Assembly (NCBI GenBank): GCA_043228905.1
Contig: JBHGNT010000007.1
Span: 8,122,001-8,186,000, forward strand
Origin: Azolla caroliniana
Taxonomy: Eukaryota > Polypodiophyta
Length of the DNA: 64,000 nucleotides
Direction: 5' to 3'
The notes below the pieces were generated by a model. The model was not told the DNA's origin. It searched no databases and worked only from the letters and a program-made list of their open reading frames with translations. The translations under genes were made by a program, and so were the position numbers. Below, piece after piece: positions 1-10,330 of the stretch (positions within the stretch are counted from its first letter, which is position 1; each line of letters begins with the position of its first letter).

Positions 1-339
1 CACTTGTGAACGCGAACATGTTCATGTACTTTGCCAACAACGAGATCCATTGTTTGGAAACACATCAACCTCTAAGCACCATTCCATCATGGAGGAATGA
101 AGAAGTTGATGTAGGATTCATAAGGGAAGAGTGTTCGTAGCACTTGTTATTCAACATCAAGTGGAATTCAAGTTGGACTTGATATGAGAAGCCAATGGCC
201 ACATGAAGGAGAATCTAGGTCGTTTAGTTTTTGAATCGAGAACTATTTCTGGCTTATGAGGTTTAGATGACAAATCCTCAAATGTATAGACTAGAGTTTT
301 AATGGAAACTAAATTATCATCAGAACCTAAGAGTTCTTT

Positions 340-560
340 GAGACGACTAAAAAATTGAGTAGAGATAAAAACGAGTGTACGATGTATCCCGTGACGCCTT
401 GCTAAGGGTGCATCATGACATTAAAAAAGAATTATCTTTTTCACCTCAGACAAATTAGGGACACAAACCTAACCATCACGATAGAGCAAACCGTTAGCAA
501 TGTAAAAGGTTCCTTTCGAGGATGAAGTTTATGGCATTTGTTCCAGATTCAACTCTAACC
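340..560 (-). pseudogene. Ty3/gypsy integrase N-terminal relic
   Basis: On the minus strand a broken reading gives FYIANGLLYRDG followed by VCVPNLSEVKKIIL. This resembles the start of the gypsy integrase zinc-binding region, which commonly reads GLLY...VP. It lies just downstream of the RNase H relic of the same strand, the expected pol order. Stops and frameshifts make it non-functional. The sequence further left (1-340) probably continues the element but shows no motif I can name. Confidence 0.45.
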
Positions 561-758
561 TAGAATTTTCCAAAATAATTGTCATGAAGGTCCTTTCCTC
601 GAAGTTGTTCATACAGATCAAATTTAATTTCAGTGAAGCTAAGCATGTTAACTTCATGAATACGGCTCAATGCATCATCGATTGTGTTCATGGATCCATT
701 ACGATATCGTATAGAAAAATCGAAGTCCTAAATGAGTTCTGCCCGTCATGCCTTGGAC

Positions 759-1330
759 CTATGAGGTCTTGTTGGTCACAAAAATATATTTCAAGGACTT
801 GTGCTCCATAGTGAGCACAAAACAATTCCCATACAAGTAATGTCTCCATGACTTAGTGTATGTATAATAGAAAATAGTTTGTTTTTTTGAACTAAGGATT
901 GACACCGAGTTGAGGTTTTCCATCTTGATAAAGATTGCCCCTACCCCATACTCACTTGCATCAGTCACAACCTCACAAGGTTTAGATGGGTCTTGTAAGA
1001 GAAATGAATGAGCATGGCACACATGTTCTGTAAGTGTTCTAACTGACTTATCTAGATGATCACTCCAAGAGATTGGTTTTGTAGACTTACGCATTTGACC
1101 TTTTAAAAGGTTGGTAAATGGTGTCATCAATTGGGAATAATTACAAATATATATTTTCGTAAGAACCCCACAAAAGCTAAAAGTGAATACAAATGGTTCT
1201 AGGGGTAGGCCATAGTTTGACTTTCCCTATTCGAGAAGGATCAATTTGGAGACCTCATTCAGTGATCAAATGTCCAAGATAAGTAATTGAATTCTTGAAA
1301 AATTAACATTTCGATAACTCAAGATCAATA
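759..1330 (-). pseudogene. Ty3/gypsy reverse transcriptase thumb and RNase H relic
   Basis: Minus-strand reading from about 1330 gives a YLGHLITE-like segment, then LQIDPSRIGKVKLWPTP, then NYSQLMTPFTNLLKG. This is the RT thumb and connection of gypsy pol. It runs into an RNase H start with CEVVTDASEYGVGAIF, where the first catalytic Asp is in VTDAS, and continues to MEHKSLKYI. Palm motifs such as YLDD are absent, because gag-like sequence lies directly upstream of the thumb; protease and most of the RT have been deleted. Several stops interrupt the frame. Confidence 0.7.
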
Positions 1331-1346
1331 GGCTCCTTATCATGGA

Positions 1347-1592
1347 CTATCCAATGATAATCGGTGTTAGGAATGCCATGTAATAAGCAAGCAATAAACC
1401 ACTTGTCACCTTGGAGACCCGATTTTTGGAATTGGGTCCTAGCATAATGAACATAGTCTTCAAGAGAAGAAAATTTTCAACTAGAAAGGGTAAGTTTTGC
1501 GTTGTGTCAGTCTCAAATGGAGGTTGGAGAAATTGTTTCTTAAAAATGTCAACAAAGTTGTCCCATACTATTACGGGCATGACTTTATCCAT
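1347..1592 (-). pseudogene. gag-like fragment of the same gypsy relic
   Basis: An 81-residue minus-strand frame contains VWDNFVDIFKKQFLQPPFETD. This resembles the core of plant retrotransposon gag (retrotrans_gag), where a W..F...F...F pattern is usual. It is immediately upstream, in minus orientation, of the RT-thumb relic, so an internal deletion has joined gag to the end of RT. The family assignment rests on pattern and position only. Confidence 0.4.
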
Positions 1593-1749
1593 GTGTATAA
1601 AATACTACGGTAAAACTTACCACGGGATATGGTCATGCCCGTAACAAAGGTAATCCTTTCCTTCTTTACACTCTTTTAACCCTCACACTTTATCCACTTG
1701 TTAGAATACTACAATAAAACTTACCATGGGATATGGCCATGCCCGTAAC
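1582..1749. repeat. 64-bp spaced direct duplication
   Basis: Sequence 1582-1645 recurs at 1687-1749 with a few substitutions. Both copies contain ACTTATCC-like starts, TAAAACTTACCA and GGGATATGG..ATGCCCGTAAC. The two lie about 105 bp apart at the 5' border of the gypsy gag relic, so this is a local duplication inside a decayed element. Confidence 0.7.
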
Positions 1750-2862
1750 ACATACATGCCACCAAGTGACAACTTTAACTCCAAGCTCACAACTAGCATA
1801 GGAAATCTTTGTATGATTTGGCTTGGGATGAAGCTCAAAATGAGACTCCTGATGACCAAGTCAAGTACTAATAGCTTCTTCGGTCCATTCCTTCTTATCA
1901 CTTGTGTAAGGTTTCATGACAAAGGACAGTTCACCTCGCTTTTCCTCTTTCAAGGAAGAATTCGTGTGCATATCCAACACGGGAGATTCAAGAGCTCCAT
2001 GAGATTTCCGAAGCTCAGAAAGCTTAGCCAAGGTGGAATTGCGGACATGTTGTATTTGATGAAAATATGCCTCAATAGGAATAGTGTTAGATATTGTAAC
2101 TAGTGCCACAAGCGTCGCATCATATTCCATATTTGTGTTGTTAATTTGCTCCGTTGAGATGTCTAAAGCAAATGATTGACAATTTTTAAGAACTTATGCT
2201 AAAAACGTAATAGTGTTGCACAAGTTTTGGCAACATCATGTGATAAAAGTGTGAAAAGATGTCCTATCTGATCCACCAACACTCCACTTGGGTTCTATCA
2301 ATTTTTGATGGAAGATTTTGTCAAATCGAATTCTCCAAGTGGTCCCCCCTTCCGAGTAATGTTATTCCAATTGATAGATCTAAAAGATTTGATTGTGGTC
2401 CATGTACCTGGTTTTTGAGGAACAATATTGTTGAATCAATCTCGGAGATGTAGAAATTCCAATCTCATGTCCATACCCCTTTAGACATGTGAGAAATGTT
2501 TCAAGAATATGGACACTATGGTAACAATAAGGTGTTTTAACAACCACATAGGAGACATTAAAAAAATGTGTGTTCCTTATCTCTATATCAAATGACCATG
2601 GCCGCACCCAAGGCTCAACCATGTTTGTTGATTAGAAAGCATGATCCAATCACTTTAAGGATGGCATGCAAATAGGGTCCACATATTTGGTTTCTACGCT
2701 TTATGTCTAACACTAGGATCCTGAATTGCACACAACAAATGCCTATGTTTACAAAAGTCATCTCCATGTCAATGAAAATTTGTTTTACCTCATTATGAGC
2801 AAATACTTCTTACATACGATACTTATCTATTGAACGACAGAATTCGTAAATGTGTGTTGCCA
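1750..2862. other. no recognisable gene
   Basis: AT-rich sequence with only short open frames on both strands and no domain I can recognise. It probably belongs to older TE debris around the gypsy relic. It ends at the target site of the copia nest. Confidence 0.5.
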
Positions 2863-2867
2863 TGATA
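2863..2867. repeat. target-site duplication TGATA, left copy
   Basis: TGATA immediately precedes the LTR start TGTTGGGAGAC and is matched by TGATA at 20935-20939, directly after the last LTR ends in GTCA. Ty1/copia integrase makes 5-bp duplications. The pair shows that the outermost LTRs belong to one insertion. Confidence 0.9.
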
Positions 2868-3178
2868 TGTTGGGAGACAGGTCCCTCCGGATGGGAAGGG
2901 AGAAGAATAGTGTTGATGAACAAAGTCGGCCGAGGCCGATAGGCCTCGGCCGAAACCGGATGAGGAGTACCCAGCTACGAAGAGCCGGATGGTGCAGACC
3001 CGGTGAGGAGTGCTCACCGGATGAAGAGACATATTTGTAAATATGTTTCTGAGAGCCCATCATGGCTATATTTGTAAATAGCCGAAAAGTCATATTAGTA
3101 TAAATATGACTTAGGGCAAACTTTTAGTTGTTGTAGTTATTCTTGTTGGTGCAAGAAGAGAGAGAGCGCGTAACCGTG

Positions 3179-3226
<48 letters not shown>

Positions 3227-3499
3227 GGTCGTTGCCTCTGTTGAAACCGCCGCCTGTGGCGAAGATCGTGAGCACGAGGTCGTTGCCTCCGTGAACTCAC
3301 TGTTTGTACATTCTAACATAGTGATAGTTTGCAGCCTGTGGGCTACTGTGGTTTTTTCCCTAGTTTGGGGTTTTCCACGTAAACATCCTGTGTACCCTTC
3401 TCTTCTTTCTGTCGTGAATTTATTTCCCGTTTTCTGTGTATGATTCTAAGCTCGGTTGTGGCCGAGCGTTGCGTATAGGGAGCGTTTCAGTTCCTGTCA
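2868..3499 (+). repeat. 5' LTR of A1
   Basis: A 632-bp LTR beginning TGTTGGGAGACAGG and ending CCTGTCA. It holds a TATA-like ATTAGTATAAATATGAC near 3093-3110 and a long (GA)n tract at about 3182-3221 downstream of it. It is followed after two bases by a primer-binding site. Counting by eye, it differs from the 3' LTR at 20339 by about 20 substitutions plus microsatellite and small-indel changes. Confidence 0.9.
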
Positions 3500-3501
3500 A
3501 G

Positions 3502-3513
3502 TGGTATCAGAGC
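3502..3513 (+). other. primer-binding site of A1
   Basis: TGGTATCAGAGC, the classic plant copia site complementary to the 3' end of initiator tRNA-Met, sits two bases after the LTR end. Confidence 0.9.
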
Positions 3514-3528
3514 GAATCGACACAGAAA

Positions 3529-3689
3529 ATGGACGAATCGTTGGGCGGCATGTTCAAGCTCACCGGCTCCAAATATTCAGTGTGGAAGTCGAAGATGAGG
3601 GATATGCTCGTGGTTAAAGATCTTTGGTTGCCGGTTCAGTTTGGGGACAAGAGACCGGACAAGATCGATGCCACGGTATGGGAGGTGAT
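3529..3689 (+). pseudogene. A1 gag, N-terminal part (split by the Pack-type insertion)
   Basis: The frame starts at ATG 3529 with MDESLGGMFKLTGSKYSVWK, the usual copia gag N-terminus (F.L.G.NY..WK), and runs to TVWEV at 3685. A DNA transposon interrupts it there, and the same frame resumes at 7835. The uninterrupted sister at 10331-10498 shows the original sequence across the junction. Confidence 0.85.
3681..3689. repeat. target-site duplication of the Pack-type element, left copy
   Basis: GGAGGTGAT here recurs at 7828-7836. The sister copy A2 has it once (about 10482-10490), confirming duplication on insertion. The length is 8 or 9 bp, because one G could belong to the TIR. Nine bp would indicate Mutator and eight bp hAT. 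Confidence 0.85.
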
Positions 3690-3736
3690 CCCGGGGGCTC
3701 CACTATATTTAAAGAGGTTGTATCACGTGCGTTCAA
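3690..3736 (+). repeat. left terminal inverted repeat
   Basis: It begins CCCGGGGGCTCCACTATA and continues to a TCACGTGCGTTCA block ending near 3735. The reverse complement of the right end begins CTCGGGGGCTTCACTGT and has GCACGTGAGTTCA at the matching distance. Confidence 0.8.
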
Positions 3737-3944
3737 GATATCTTTTATAAACCCCTTATACATATGTTTTTTCAATATTTTAGAACCCTTTTGTAAAAAA
3801 ACAGTTAATAAAAATACCCCTTATTGTCAATATATATTTTGACAACAACTATTTAAAATACCCTTACATAGAAAAACGCATGTATATCATAGAGATGTAT
3901 ATCAATCTGCATTGTATTATTTGAATGAGTTGGGCATATTTTAT

Positions 3945-4235
3945 GCATGGTTGTATGTATGTATGTATATGTTATGTGTATGTATTGTGTTGTATTCCAT
4001 GTCTATGTATTGTATTGTATTGCATGTGTATGTATGTATGTATTGTGTTGTATTCCATGTTTATGTATTGTATTGTATTGCATGTGTATGTATACATGTA
4101 CTATATTGTATTCCATGTTTATGTATGTATGTATGTATTGTACTGTATTGCACGTGTTGTATGTATTGTATTATGCCATGTGTCTATGTGTCTATGTTCA
4201 GTGTGTCTATGTATGTATGTATATATGTGTTCTAA
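3945..4235 (+). repeat. TGTATGTAT-rich simple repeat
   Basis: Interrupted runs of TGTATGTATTGT in the left part of the Pack-type element. All three forward frames stay open and give Cys/Tyr/Val-rich strings, which is a microsatellite effect and not coding. Confidence 0.85.
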
Positions 4236-5130
4236 ATATCTGCATGTTAGATCTATGTGAATGTGTATTCTATACATGTCACAATAAAATAGGTTGGTAG
4301 TGATGCCAAAACTCATCACTATTGGCATCACTCACATACAATCATTTTGCAATGTGTTTATTTTTTGTTTTTACTATTTTTAACAAGTATTTATTTATTT
4401 TTTTCTTCATTTTTGTATTTTTTGTTTTTCTTTTCTACATTTCTTTTGTTTAGAATGTGTTTGTTGTGTGTGTATGTATGAATGTATGTTAGCTTGTTTG
4501 TATGTATATTTTCATGTATGTGAGCGTGGAGAGTATGTGCGTCTTCACACCACCTTCATTCAAAGAATAGGATCACCTTCAATGCCATCTTCTTTGACAT
4601 GCCTATGTAACATTGCATATATTGTGGTTTCATGGAAGTGAAAAATGATATATCTAACAGAAGATATATCATAACAAGAATATACCATGTGATGTGCAAG
4701 AATAATTCACAACATTCAACTTGAGAAAGAACTTCACTACATGAAGTTGCTACAATGCCAAAACAAACACATACTGAGTTTTTCTCTAAGAAAACTTTAG
4801 CATTTAAGTCCTTAAGTTCCTACAATGCAACCACACACAATTCTTTTAACCTTTAAACATCTCTTCCATAGCCATAGCCCTTAATCTCTCTACGAAAGAA
4901 ACATAGCAAGTAAGCTATGGAACCCACAAAGGTTCAGATTCAAGAACATCTAATCTGAAAGGTTTGGTCTCAACAACAATATTTATCATAGATAGGTTTG
5001 GTCTTGACAAATTAACTGTTACATAATGAAAACACATTGTGGGAATTCATGTATCCAATTCACAACAAATAAAACCAAAATAGAGTTTCAATTATGCCTC
5101 TTGTATTAGTAACATACTTAAACATGACAA
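4236..5130. other. AT-rich interior of the Pack-type element, no gene seen
   Basis: No domain was recognised on either strand. It lies on the minus-strand 3' side of the transporter fragment and may hold its intron sequence. Confidence 0.4.
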
Positions 5131-5136
5131 ATTTAC

Positions 5137-5230
5137 CTCAACCATGGAAACTAGCACTGCAACCATCATGCTGACCATATGACTTGCATGAAACGTCGAA
5201 GCACCCCATTGAAGAGTATAAGGAATGCAA
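5137..5230 (-). pseudogene. captured exon of a nucleobase-ascorbate transporter (NAT/NCS2)
   Basis: The minus strand reads IPYTLQWGASTFHASH and then MVSMMVAVLVSMVE. This closely matches the plant NAT segment of the form PYP.QWG.P.F.AGH...MM.AVLVSL.E. The frame ends with GAG followed by GTAAAT, a plausible splice donor at the place where NAT genes continue after Glu. Retention of an intron border suggests capture of genomic DNA and not of a processed transcript. Only a few percent of a roughly 530-residue protein remains, so it cannot encode a transporter. Confidence 0.75.
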
Positions 5231-5639
5231 AGCTTAGAAATTCACAATTTCGGCAACCTTGATGTTCCATCTAAATATCAACTTAGATACATATAACTTG
5301 CAATATATAACTAGGAATTACTAAAAGAGAATCGGTAGAGGAACAATGATTTTATATCACCAAAAAATGTGTATCCAATATTTATCCATGAGTAACACAT
5401 TTATGTAAGTGTTATTCACCATCGTGTTACATCATGCCCTTACATGTTCTTCCTTGCCCAAAAATAGATAACATTGAGATATACATTCGCATCACTTATA
5501 TTTATTGATTTTCAAAGGGTGACTCTATCTAATTGCCCACACTTCAAAAACGATGTTATATTGTGCAATGAACAATAGAAACAATCAATATGGCTCAAAT
5601 TACCAAGGTGATGAAACAACCAATGATGCTCGATCAATC

Positions 5640-5740
5640 CAGCAGTTGGAAGCAATAACATCAAAGGCATGTATGTCTGTAGGCTCCCATTGGTGTTAGG
5701 AGGTATGCATAGGCCCAAATGATAGCCACGCCTATGAGCG
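5640..5740 (-). pseudogene. captured exon of a nucleobase-ascorbate transporter (NAT/NCS2)
   Basis: In one minus-strand frame the sequence reads LIGVAIIWAYAYLLTPMGAY followed by RHT, then a stop. Plant NAT proteins have a transmembrane segment of the form (I/V)WAYA..LT..GAY followed by K/R-H a little upstream of the PYP.QWG motif. The order and spacing relative to the 5137-5230 fragment, with intron-like sequence between, fit one captured genomic segment. The reading frame is broken downstream of the motif. Confidence 0.7.
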
Positions 5741-6204
5741 TTGAGAATCATTCGAAAAAAAAAATCCCAATTTAAAATTCTTCAAGAACTACATTTTATG
5801 ATTGTATTAAACAATGAAACTTTTGAAGTGAAAGCATAAACAAAATGCTCACAAAACACATTAAACATGCATGTCATTACCTGCATGCGACAACAACTTT
5901 TGGATAATTATTTGGTTGATCCCATTTTCCACACTTTCCCAACTTGCAAGTATAAATAAAATTATTTTAATATCTGACCCAAAATTGACAATTCTTTCAA
6001 CAAAAATGCATATTTCTTAATGTTTGTTGCGTAAAAATACCATAGCCATGGAAAAATCATTAGGAGGAGAAAAACTACACAACATGATTACAACAACTGT
6101 ACATACAACCCATAATGTCGAACTTTTTATATCAACTCACTTGCAATAGCATGGATGGATTTTCACATAATATTCCTTTGTGTGGAGGAGCTCCCAACTA
6201 TGAC

Positions 6205-6763
6205 CTATTGTTGTAATTAGCAGGTGATTTAAGGTTATTAAGGTTCCACACCACATATTTGTCCCATGAACCATAAACCATGATAGGATTCGCAGTAACA
6301 GGTGACAAGTAACATATGATACCCAACCGGTGTGTGCATCTATCTTGGATAGTATAGTTGCACTCGCCGAGAGTGTTCCAAAGCTTGATGAATCGATCTC
6401 TCGACGTGGAAACGATCTGACGATTGTCTGCAGAGAAGGCAACACTCAGAACGTCTTTAGAGTCTCTAGTGAATCGGCGGTTTGTGGCACCGGAGTAGAG
6501 ATCCCACAGATGAAGCTCTCCATCCCAACTCCCTAATACTGATAGAGCAAACTTCCTATTGGAAGAGATGGCAACATCTTATACGAAGTGACCATGACTT
6601 GTGGGGCGTTTCTTCGTATTGCCATAGTTTTCGTCTCGGGTGAGGGACCACACAACAAAACTTGTCTCGAGAATCAGAGACAATCATGTACCCATCGATG
6701 ATGGGGCAAGAAATGGAGGTGAGCCAGTCGTTGTGGCCGCTGAGTTTTCCGCCACGGTTTCGA
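6205..6763 (-). pseudogene. RACK1: captured RACK1 (WD40 scaffold) fragment
   Basis: Minus-strand reading, with a few frameshifts, gives [93 protein letters not shown] and then [13 protein letters not shown]. These match WD repeats 1 to 4 of plant RACK1 in order. RACK1 is normally a 7-blade beta-propeller of about 325 residues that binds the 40S ribosome and signalling proteins. Here the N-terminal start and roughly the last three blades are missing and the frame is shifted, so this is a captured relic inside the TIR element. Confidence 0.85.
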
Positions 6764-6789
6764 TCTGTCTCTGTCTCTCCCCTCTTTCT

Positions 6790-7538
6790 TGCCCCACATC
6801 AAAATATGTATACTCCCCTCCCTTTTATATATGTATGTGCATGTAATATACATATATAATGTATGTAATAATGTATGTGTGTAATATGCACTCATATATA
6901 TGATGTGTGTGTGTGTGTAAATATTTAAGTATTGTAGTTTGTATGGTCCCATATAACCTATATATATATATATATGGTGATATGTGGAATAAATGTACAT
7001 ATGCAATATATATACATATATATATATATGTAATAATGTATCTATATATGTAATGTATGTATGTGTATGTCAATTTGTATATTGTGTAATATGAATGGAT
7101 TATATGATATGTAGCATGTAATTTATTTATGTGTTTGTGTGTGTGTGTGTGTGTGTGTATATATAACTTGTTTGTATGTATGTAGATTTGTAATACATAT
7201 AATATGTCACTATACGTATTTATGTGCATGTGTATGTGTGTGTATATATAATATGTAATTTATTTATGTATGTATATTTTTTGTGTTTGGTATGTATATA
7301 TGTATTTGTATATAATTGTGTGCATAATAATATATGTGTGTAATATGTAACATACAAAATATGTATGTAGCATGTATGCATTTACATATATGTATTTGTG
7401 TATGCATTTACATATGGTAATATATATTTGTACATATATTCATGTTTAGTCAGTATGCATTATAAATGTGTGTAATGCATGTATATACATATTCATGGAT
7501 GTAATGTTTGAATGTAGGTATATGTGCATGTATGCATG

Positions 7539-7570
<32 letters not shown>

Positions 7571-7600
7571 TGTATGTATGTATGCTACTCCAAAATTGAC
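6790..7600. repeat. TATG/TGTA and TG simple-repeat tract
   Basis: Almost continuous TATATA, TGTGTG and TGTATGTA sequence, including a pure (TATG)n run at about 7541-7583. It occupies the right part of the Pack-type element. Open frames here are repeat artefacts. Confidence 0.9.
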
Positions 7601-7783
7601 TATTGTTTGCATAATATATTCTTTACTATCTAATTGAAATATCTAATATTTCATGGGCTTATGTAATTTTTTTCTATAGTGTAATTGATAACACCCTTAT
7701 GTAAATATATTTTTTATCTATTTATTAATACCCTTATGTATATATATTCTGTATCTCAATGGTTAATTTAAACCCCTTTTGAT

Positions 7784-7827
7784 GAACTCACGTGCTATCA
7801 TACAAGTTTTGACAGTGAAGCCCCCGA
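7784..7827 (-). repeat. right terminal inverted repeat
   Basis: Ends GACAGTGAAGCCCCCGA on the plus strand, followed by the second copy of the target duplication (7828-7836). The inverted partner is at 3690-3736. Confidence 0.8.
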
Positions 7828-7834
7828 GGAGGTG

Positions 7835-8593
7835 ATGCACATGAAGACAACGGCATACATACGGTGCTTCATCGACATGAGCCTATACAACAACTTCAAT
7901 GAAGAGAGCAAGGCTCATGAGCTCTAGGAGAAGATCGGCATTATGTTTCAGAACAAAAATGTTGTTAATCAAGTTTCGATATTCCGGAAGCTAGAAAGAC
8001 TCCGGTACCAAGATGGCTCCAGCATGGCGGAGCACATGAATGCCTTCCAGGGGCTGATTCACCATGCAACTTCATTGGAAGTACCTCTTGCCGACGAGGT
8101 ACTAGCACTACTCCTGCTCAGTTCCCTCCCGGATAGCTGGGAGACGTTGGTTGTCACCTTGGGCAACGCCGGGCCGGAAGGAAAGCGGTTATCCCTAGCA
8201 AGAGTAAAGTCGAGCTTGCTAGATGAGGAGGCGCGTCGGAAAGATAAAGATACGAGCTCCGACTCCAAAGCGCTCCTTACTGAATCGAAACGCGGAAGAC
8301 ATAGAAACCGTAGTCCCCAGAACCGGGAGAAGTCGGGGACACGGTCAAAGTCAAGGGGGAGGCCTACTTGCTTCTATTGCGGCAAGCCGGGACACTTCCA
8401 AAAGAACTGTCGGCATTTCCAAAAAGACAAGGAAACCGATGGTACCGATTCGAAGCGGACCCCGGACCGGAACGGTAAGGACCGGAGGGGGCCGGACCGG
8501 AAGGGAACAACGGCAATCGAGGCAAGTGAAGAAGAGTTTATGCTCATCACCAAGGAGAGTGAGATAAACCTTGTTGGCAACGAGATGACCTAG
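7835..8593 (+). pseudogene. A1 gag, C-terminal part with zinc knuckle
   Basis: The gag frame resumes at 7835 (MHMKTTAYIRCFID) and contains the UBN2-type gag core (FRKLERLRYQDGSSMAEHM, LLSSLPDSWE). Then come a basic, Arg/Lys-rich stretch and a CCHC zinc knuckle CFYCGKPGHFQKNC at about 8371-8412, which binds the element RNA. Two in-frame TAG stops occur: 7925-7927 replaces the Trp conserved in other copies (HEL-W-EK), and 8591-8593 replaces Trp just before protease. Both are shared with A2. Confidence 0.9.
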
Positions 8594-9420
8594 GTGGTAG
8601 ACTCCGGAGCGTCGTTACACCTTACCCCGGACCGGAAATGCTTCTCATTCTACTCAGCCAGTTATCACCGCTGTGTCCGGATGGGGAATGAAGGTAAATG
8701 CCGAATTGTCGGCATAGGAGACGTGTGGCTGACAACACCAACCGGATGCAAGTTGCTGCTGAAGGATGTCCGACATGTTCCGGAGGTTCGTCTAAACCTG
8801 ATATCAGCCGGTCGGCTAGATGATGAAGGCTACACGGGTAGCATCCGGAACGGTGTCATGAAGTTCAGCAAAGGGAGCCTGATTGTGGCTCGGGCCCGGA
8901 AGGTCAACACACTGTACATGATGAATGCCCAGTTATGTCCGGAAGAAGTGAACGTGGCATCCGACACTGCCCGTGAGCTGTGGCATAAGAGGCTGTGTCA
9001 TATGAGCGAGAAGGGGATGAAGAGGCTTGCAGACGACAACCTCATTCCAGTGAAGAACGTGCACTTGGAGAAGTGCACTGATTGCCTGGCCGGTAAGCAA
9101 AACCAGACCTCCTTCCGACCAAGGCCACCGATGAGACGTAATGCACCACTGGAGTTGGTGCATACGGATGTGTGTCAAGTAGACATGAAGTCACATGTCG
9201 GAGCGCAGTACTTTGTGACGTTCATAGATGACCACAGCCGGAAGTTGTGGGCCACACTGTTGAAGATGAAGGATCAGGTGCTATCCGTCTTCAAAGAACT
9301 CCATGCGAGAGTTGAAAGAGAAACCGAACGGAAGCTGAAGGTGGTTCGAGCAGATAATGGAGGAGAGTACCGGGGGCAGTTTGAGGAGTACTGCCGCTCG
9401 AAGGGAATCCAGCTCGAAAT
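8594..9420 (+). pseudogene. A1 protease and truncated integrase
   Basis: It opens with VVDSGASLHLTPD, the copia aspartic protease motif, followed by the GAG_pre-integrase region (ELWHKRLCHMSEKG, CTDCLAGKQ) and the integrase core with HTDVCQVD and RADNGGEYRG (the two catalytic Asp). The frame ends at KGIQLEI, where the LTR of A2 begins at 9421; the catalytic Glu region and all of RT-RNase H are missing. A2 at 11249-12070 is the intact-length sister. Confidence 0.9.
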
Positions 9421-9989
9421 TGTTGGGAAACAAGTCCCTCCGGATGGGAAGGAAGAAGAACAGTGCCGATGAACAAACTCGGCCGAGGCCGAAACCGTAT
9501 GAGGAGGACCCGGCTACGGAGAGCCGGATGGTAGAGACCCGGTATGAACCGGATGAGGAGTACCCGGCTACGGAGAGCCGGATGGTGCAAACCCCGTATG
9601 AACCGGATGAGGAGTACCTGGCTACGGAGAGCCGGATGGTGCAAGCCCGGTATGAACCGGATGAGGAGTACCCGGCTACGGAGAGCCGGATGGTGCAGGC
9701 CCGGTATGAACCGGATGAGGAGTACCCGGCTACGGAGAGCCGGATGGTGCAAGCCCGGTACGAACCGGATGAGGAGTACCCGGCTACGGAGAGCCGGATG
9801 GTACAGACCCGGTGAGAACCGGATGAAGAGACATATTCGTAAATATGTTTCTGAGAACCCATCGAGGCTACATTTGTAAATAGCCGAAAAGTCATATTAG
9901 TATAAATATGACTTAGGGCAAACTTTTAGAAACTGTTGTTGTTGTCATTTTTCCTTGTTGGTGCAAGAAGAAGAGAGAGTGCGTAACTG

Positions 9990-10024
<35 letters not shown>

Positions 10025-10300
10025 GAGGTCGTTGCCTCTGTTGTAACCGCCGCCTGTGGCGAAGATCGTGAGCACGAGGTCATTACCTCCGTGAACTCAC
10101 TGTTTTGTACATTCTTACATAGTGACAGTTTGCAGCCCGTGGGCTGCCGTGGTTTTTCCCCCTAGTTTGGGGTTTTCCACGTAAACCTCTTGTGTATCTT
10201 TCTCCTCTTTGAGTCGAGTTTTATTTCCCGTTTTCTGTGTGTCAATCTAAGCTCGGTTGTGGCCGAGCGTTGTGCATAAGGAACGTTGTAGTTCCCGACA
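9421..10300 (+). repeat. 5' LTR of A2 (expanded)
   Basis: An 880-bp LTR from TGTTGGGAAACAAG to TTCCCGACA, followed by a primer-binding site. It is about 250-285 bp longer than the other two A LTRs, mostly because of five tandem 54-bp units in its U3 region. The TATA region (ATTAGTATAAATATGAC, about 9896-9912) and the (GA)n tract (about 9994-10021) are conserved. Confidence 0.9.
9540..9809 (+). repeat. 54-bp tandem repeat, five copies, in LTR U3
   Basis: Units start at 9540, 9594, 9648, 9702 and 9756, each beginning CGGTAYGAACCGGATGAGGA. A partial unit lies upstream near 9493-9539. The period is a multiple of three, so all frames stay open across it and produce repetitive pseudo-proteins. The other A LTRs carry about one unit. 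Confidence 0.95.
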
Positions 10301-10302
10301 AG

Positions 10303-10314
10303 TGGTATCAGAGC
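10303..10314 (+). other. primer-binding site of A2
   Basis: TGGTATCAGAGC, complementary to initiator tRNA-Met, two bases after the LTR. Confidence 0.9.
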
Positions 10315-10330
10315 GAAATCGACACAGAAA

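Larger units (their letters stand above)
3690..7827. mobile_element. Pack-type TIR DNA transposon carrying RACK1 and NAT gene fragments
   Basis: A 4.1-kb insertion in A1 gag flanked by an 8-9 bp duplication, with imperfect inverted ends of about 45 bp. I see no transposase, so it is non-autonomous. The minus strand carries fragments of two unrelated host genes: RACK1 (about 6205-6763) and a nucleobase-ascorbate transporter (5640-5740 and 5137-5230), the latter with apparent intron borders. This is the structure of a Pack-MULE. The remainder is AT-rich with long TGTA/TATG simple repeats. The Mutator versus hAT assignment is open, because the duplication length is ambiguous by one base. Confidence 0.8.

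Noticed and set aside
3912-4331. Three overlapping Cys/Tyr/Val-rich forward frames of about 110 codons
   Set aside because: Produced by TGTATGTAT microsatellite sequence inside the Pack-type element.
6674-7229. Minus-strand frames rich in His/Tyr/Ile
   Set aside because: They run through TATG/TGTG repeats; only the part overlapping RACK1 is meaningful, and it is in another frame.
9540-9809. Possible CRISPR-like array
   Set aside because: The 54-bp units are contiguous and have no unique spacers; the context is a plant LTR.
9281-9895. Long repetitive open frames on both strands, for example 204 codons with HPALRSRVLLIRF-type repeats
   Set aside because: They are translations of the 54-bp tandem repeat in an LTR U3; the period is a multiple of three, so all frames stay open.
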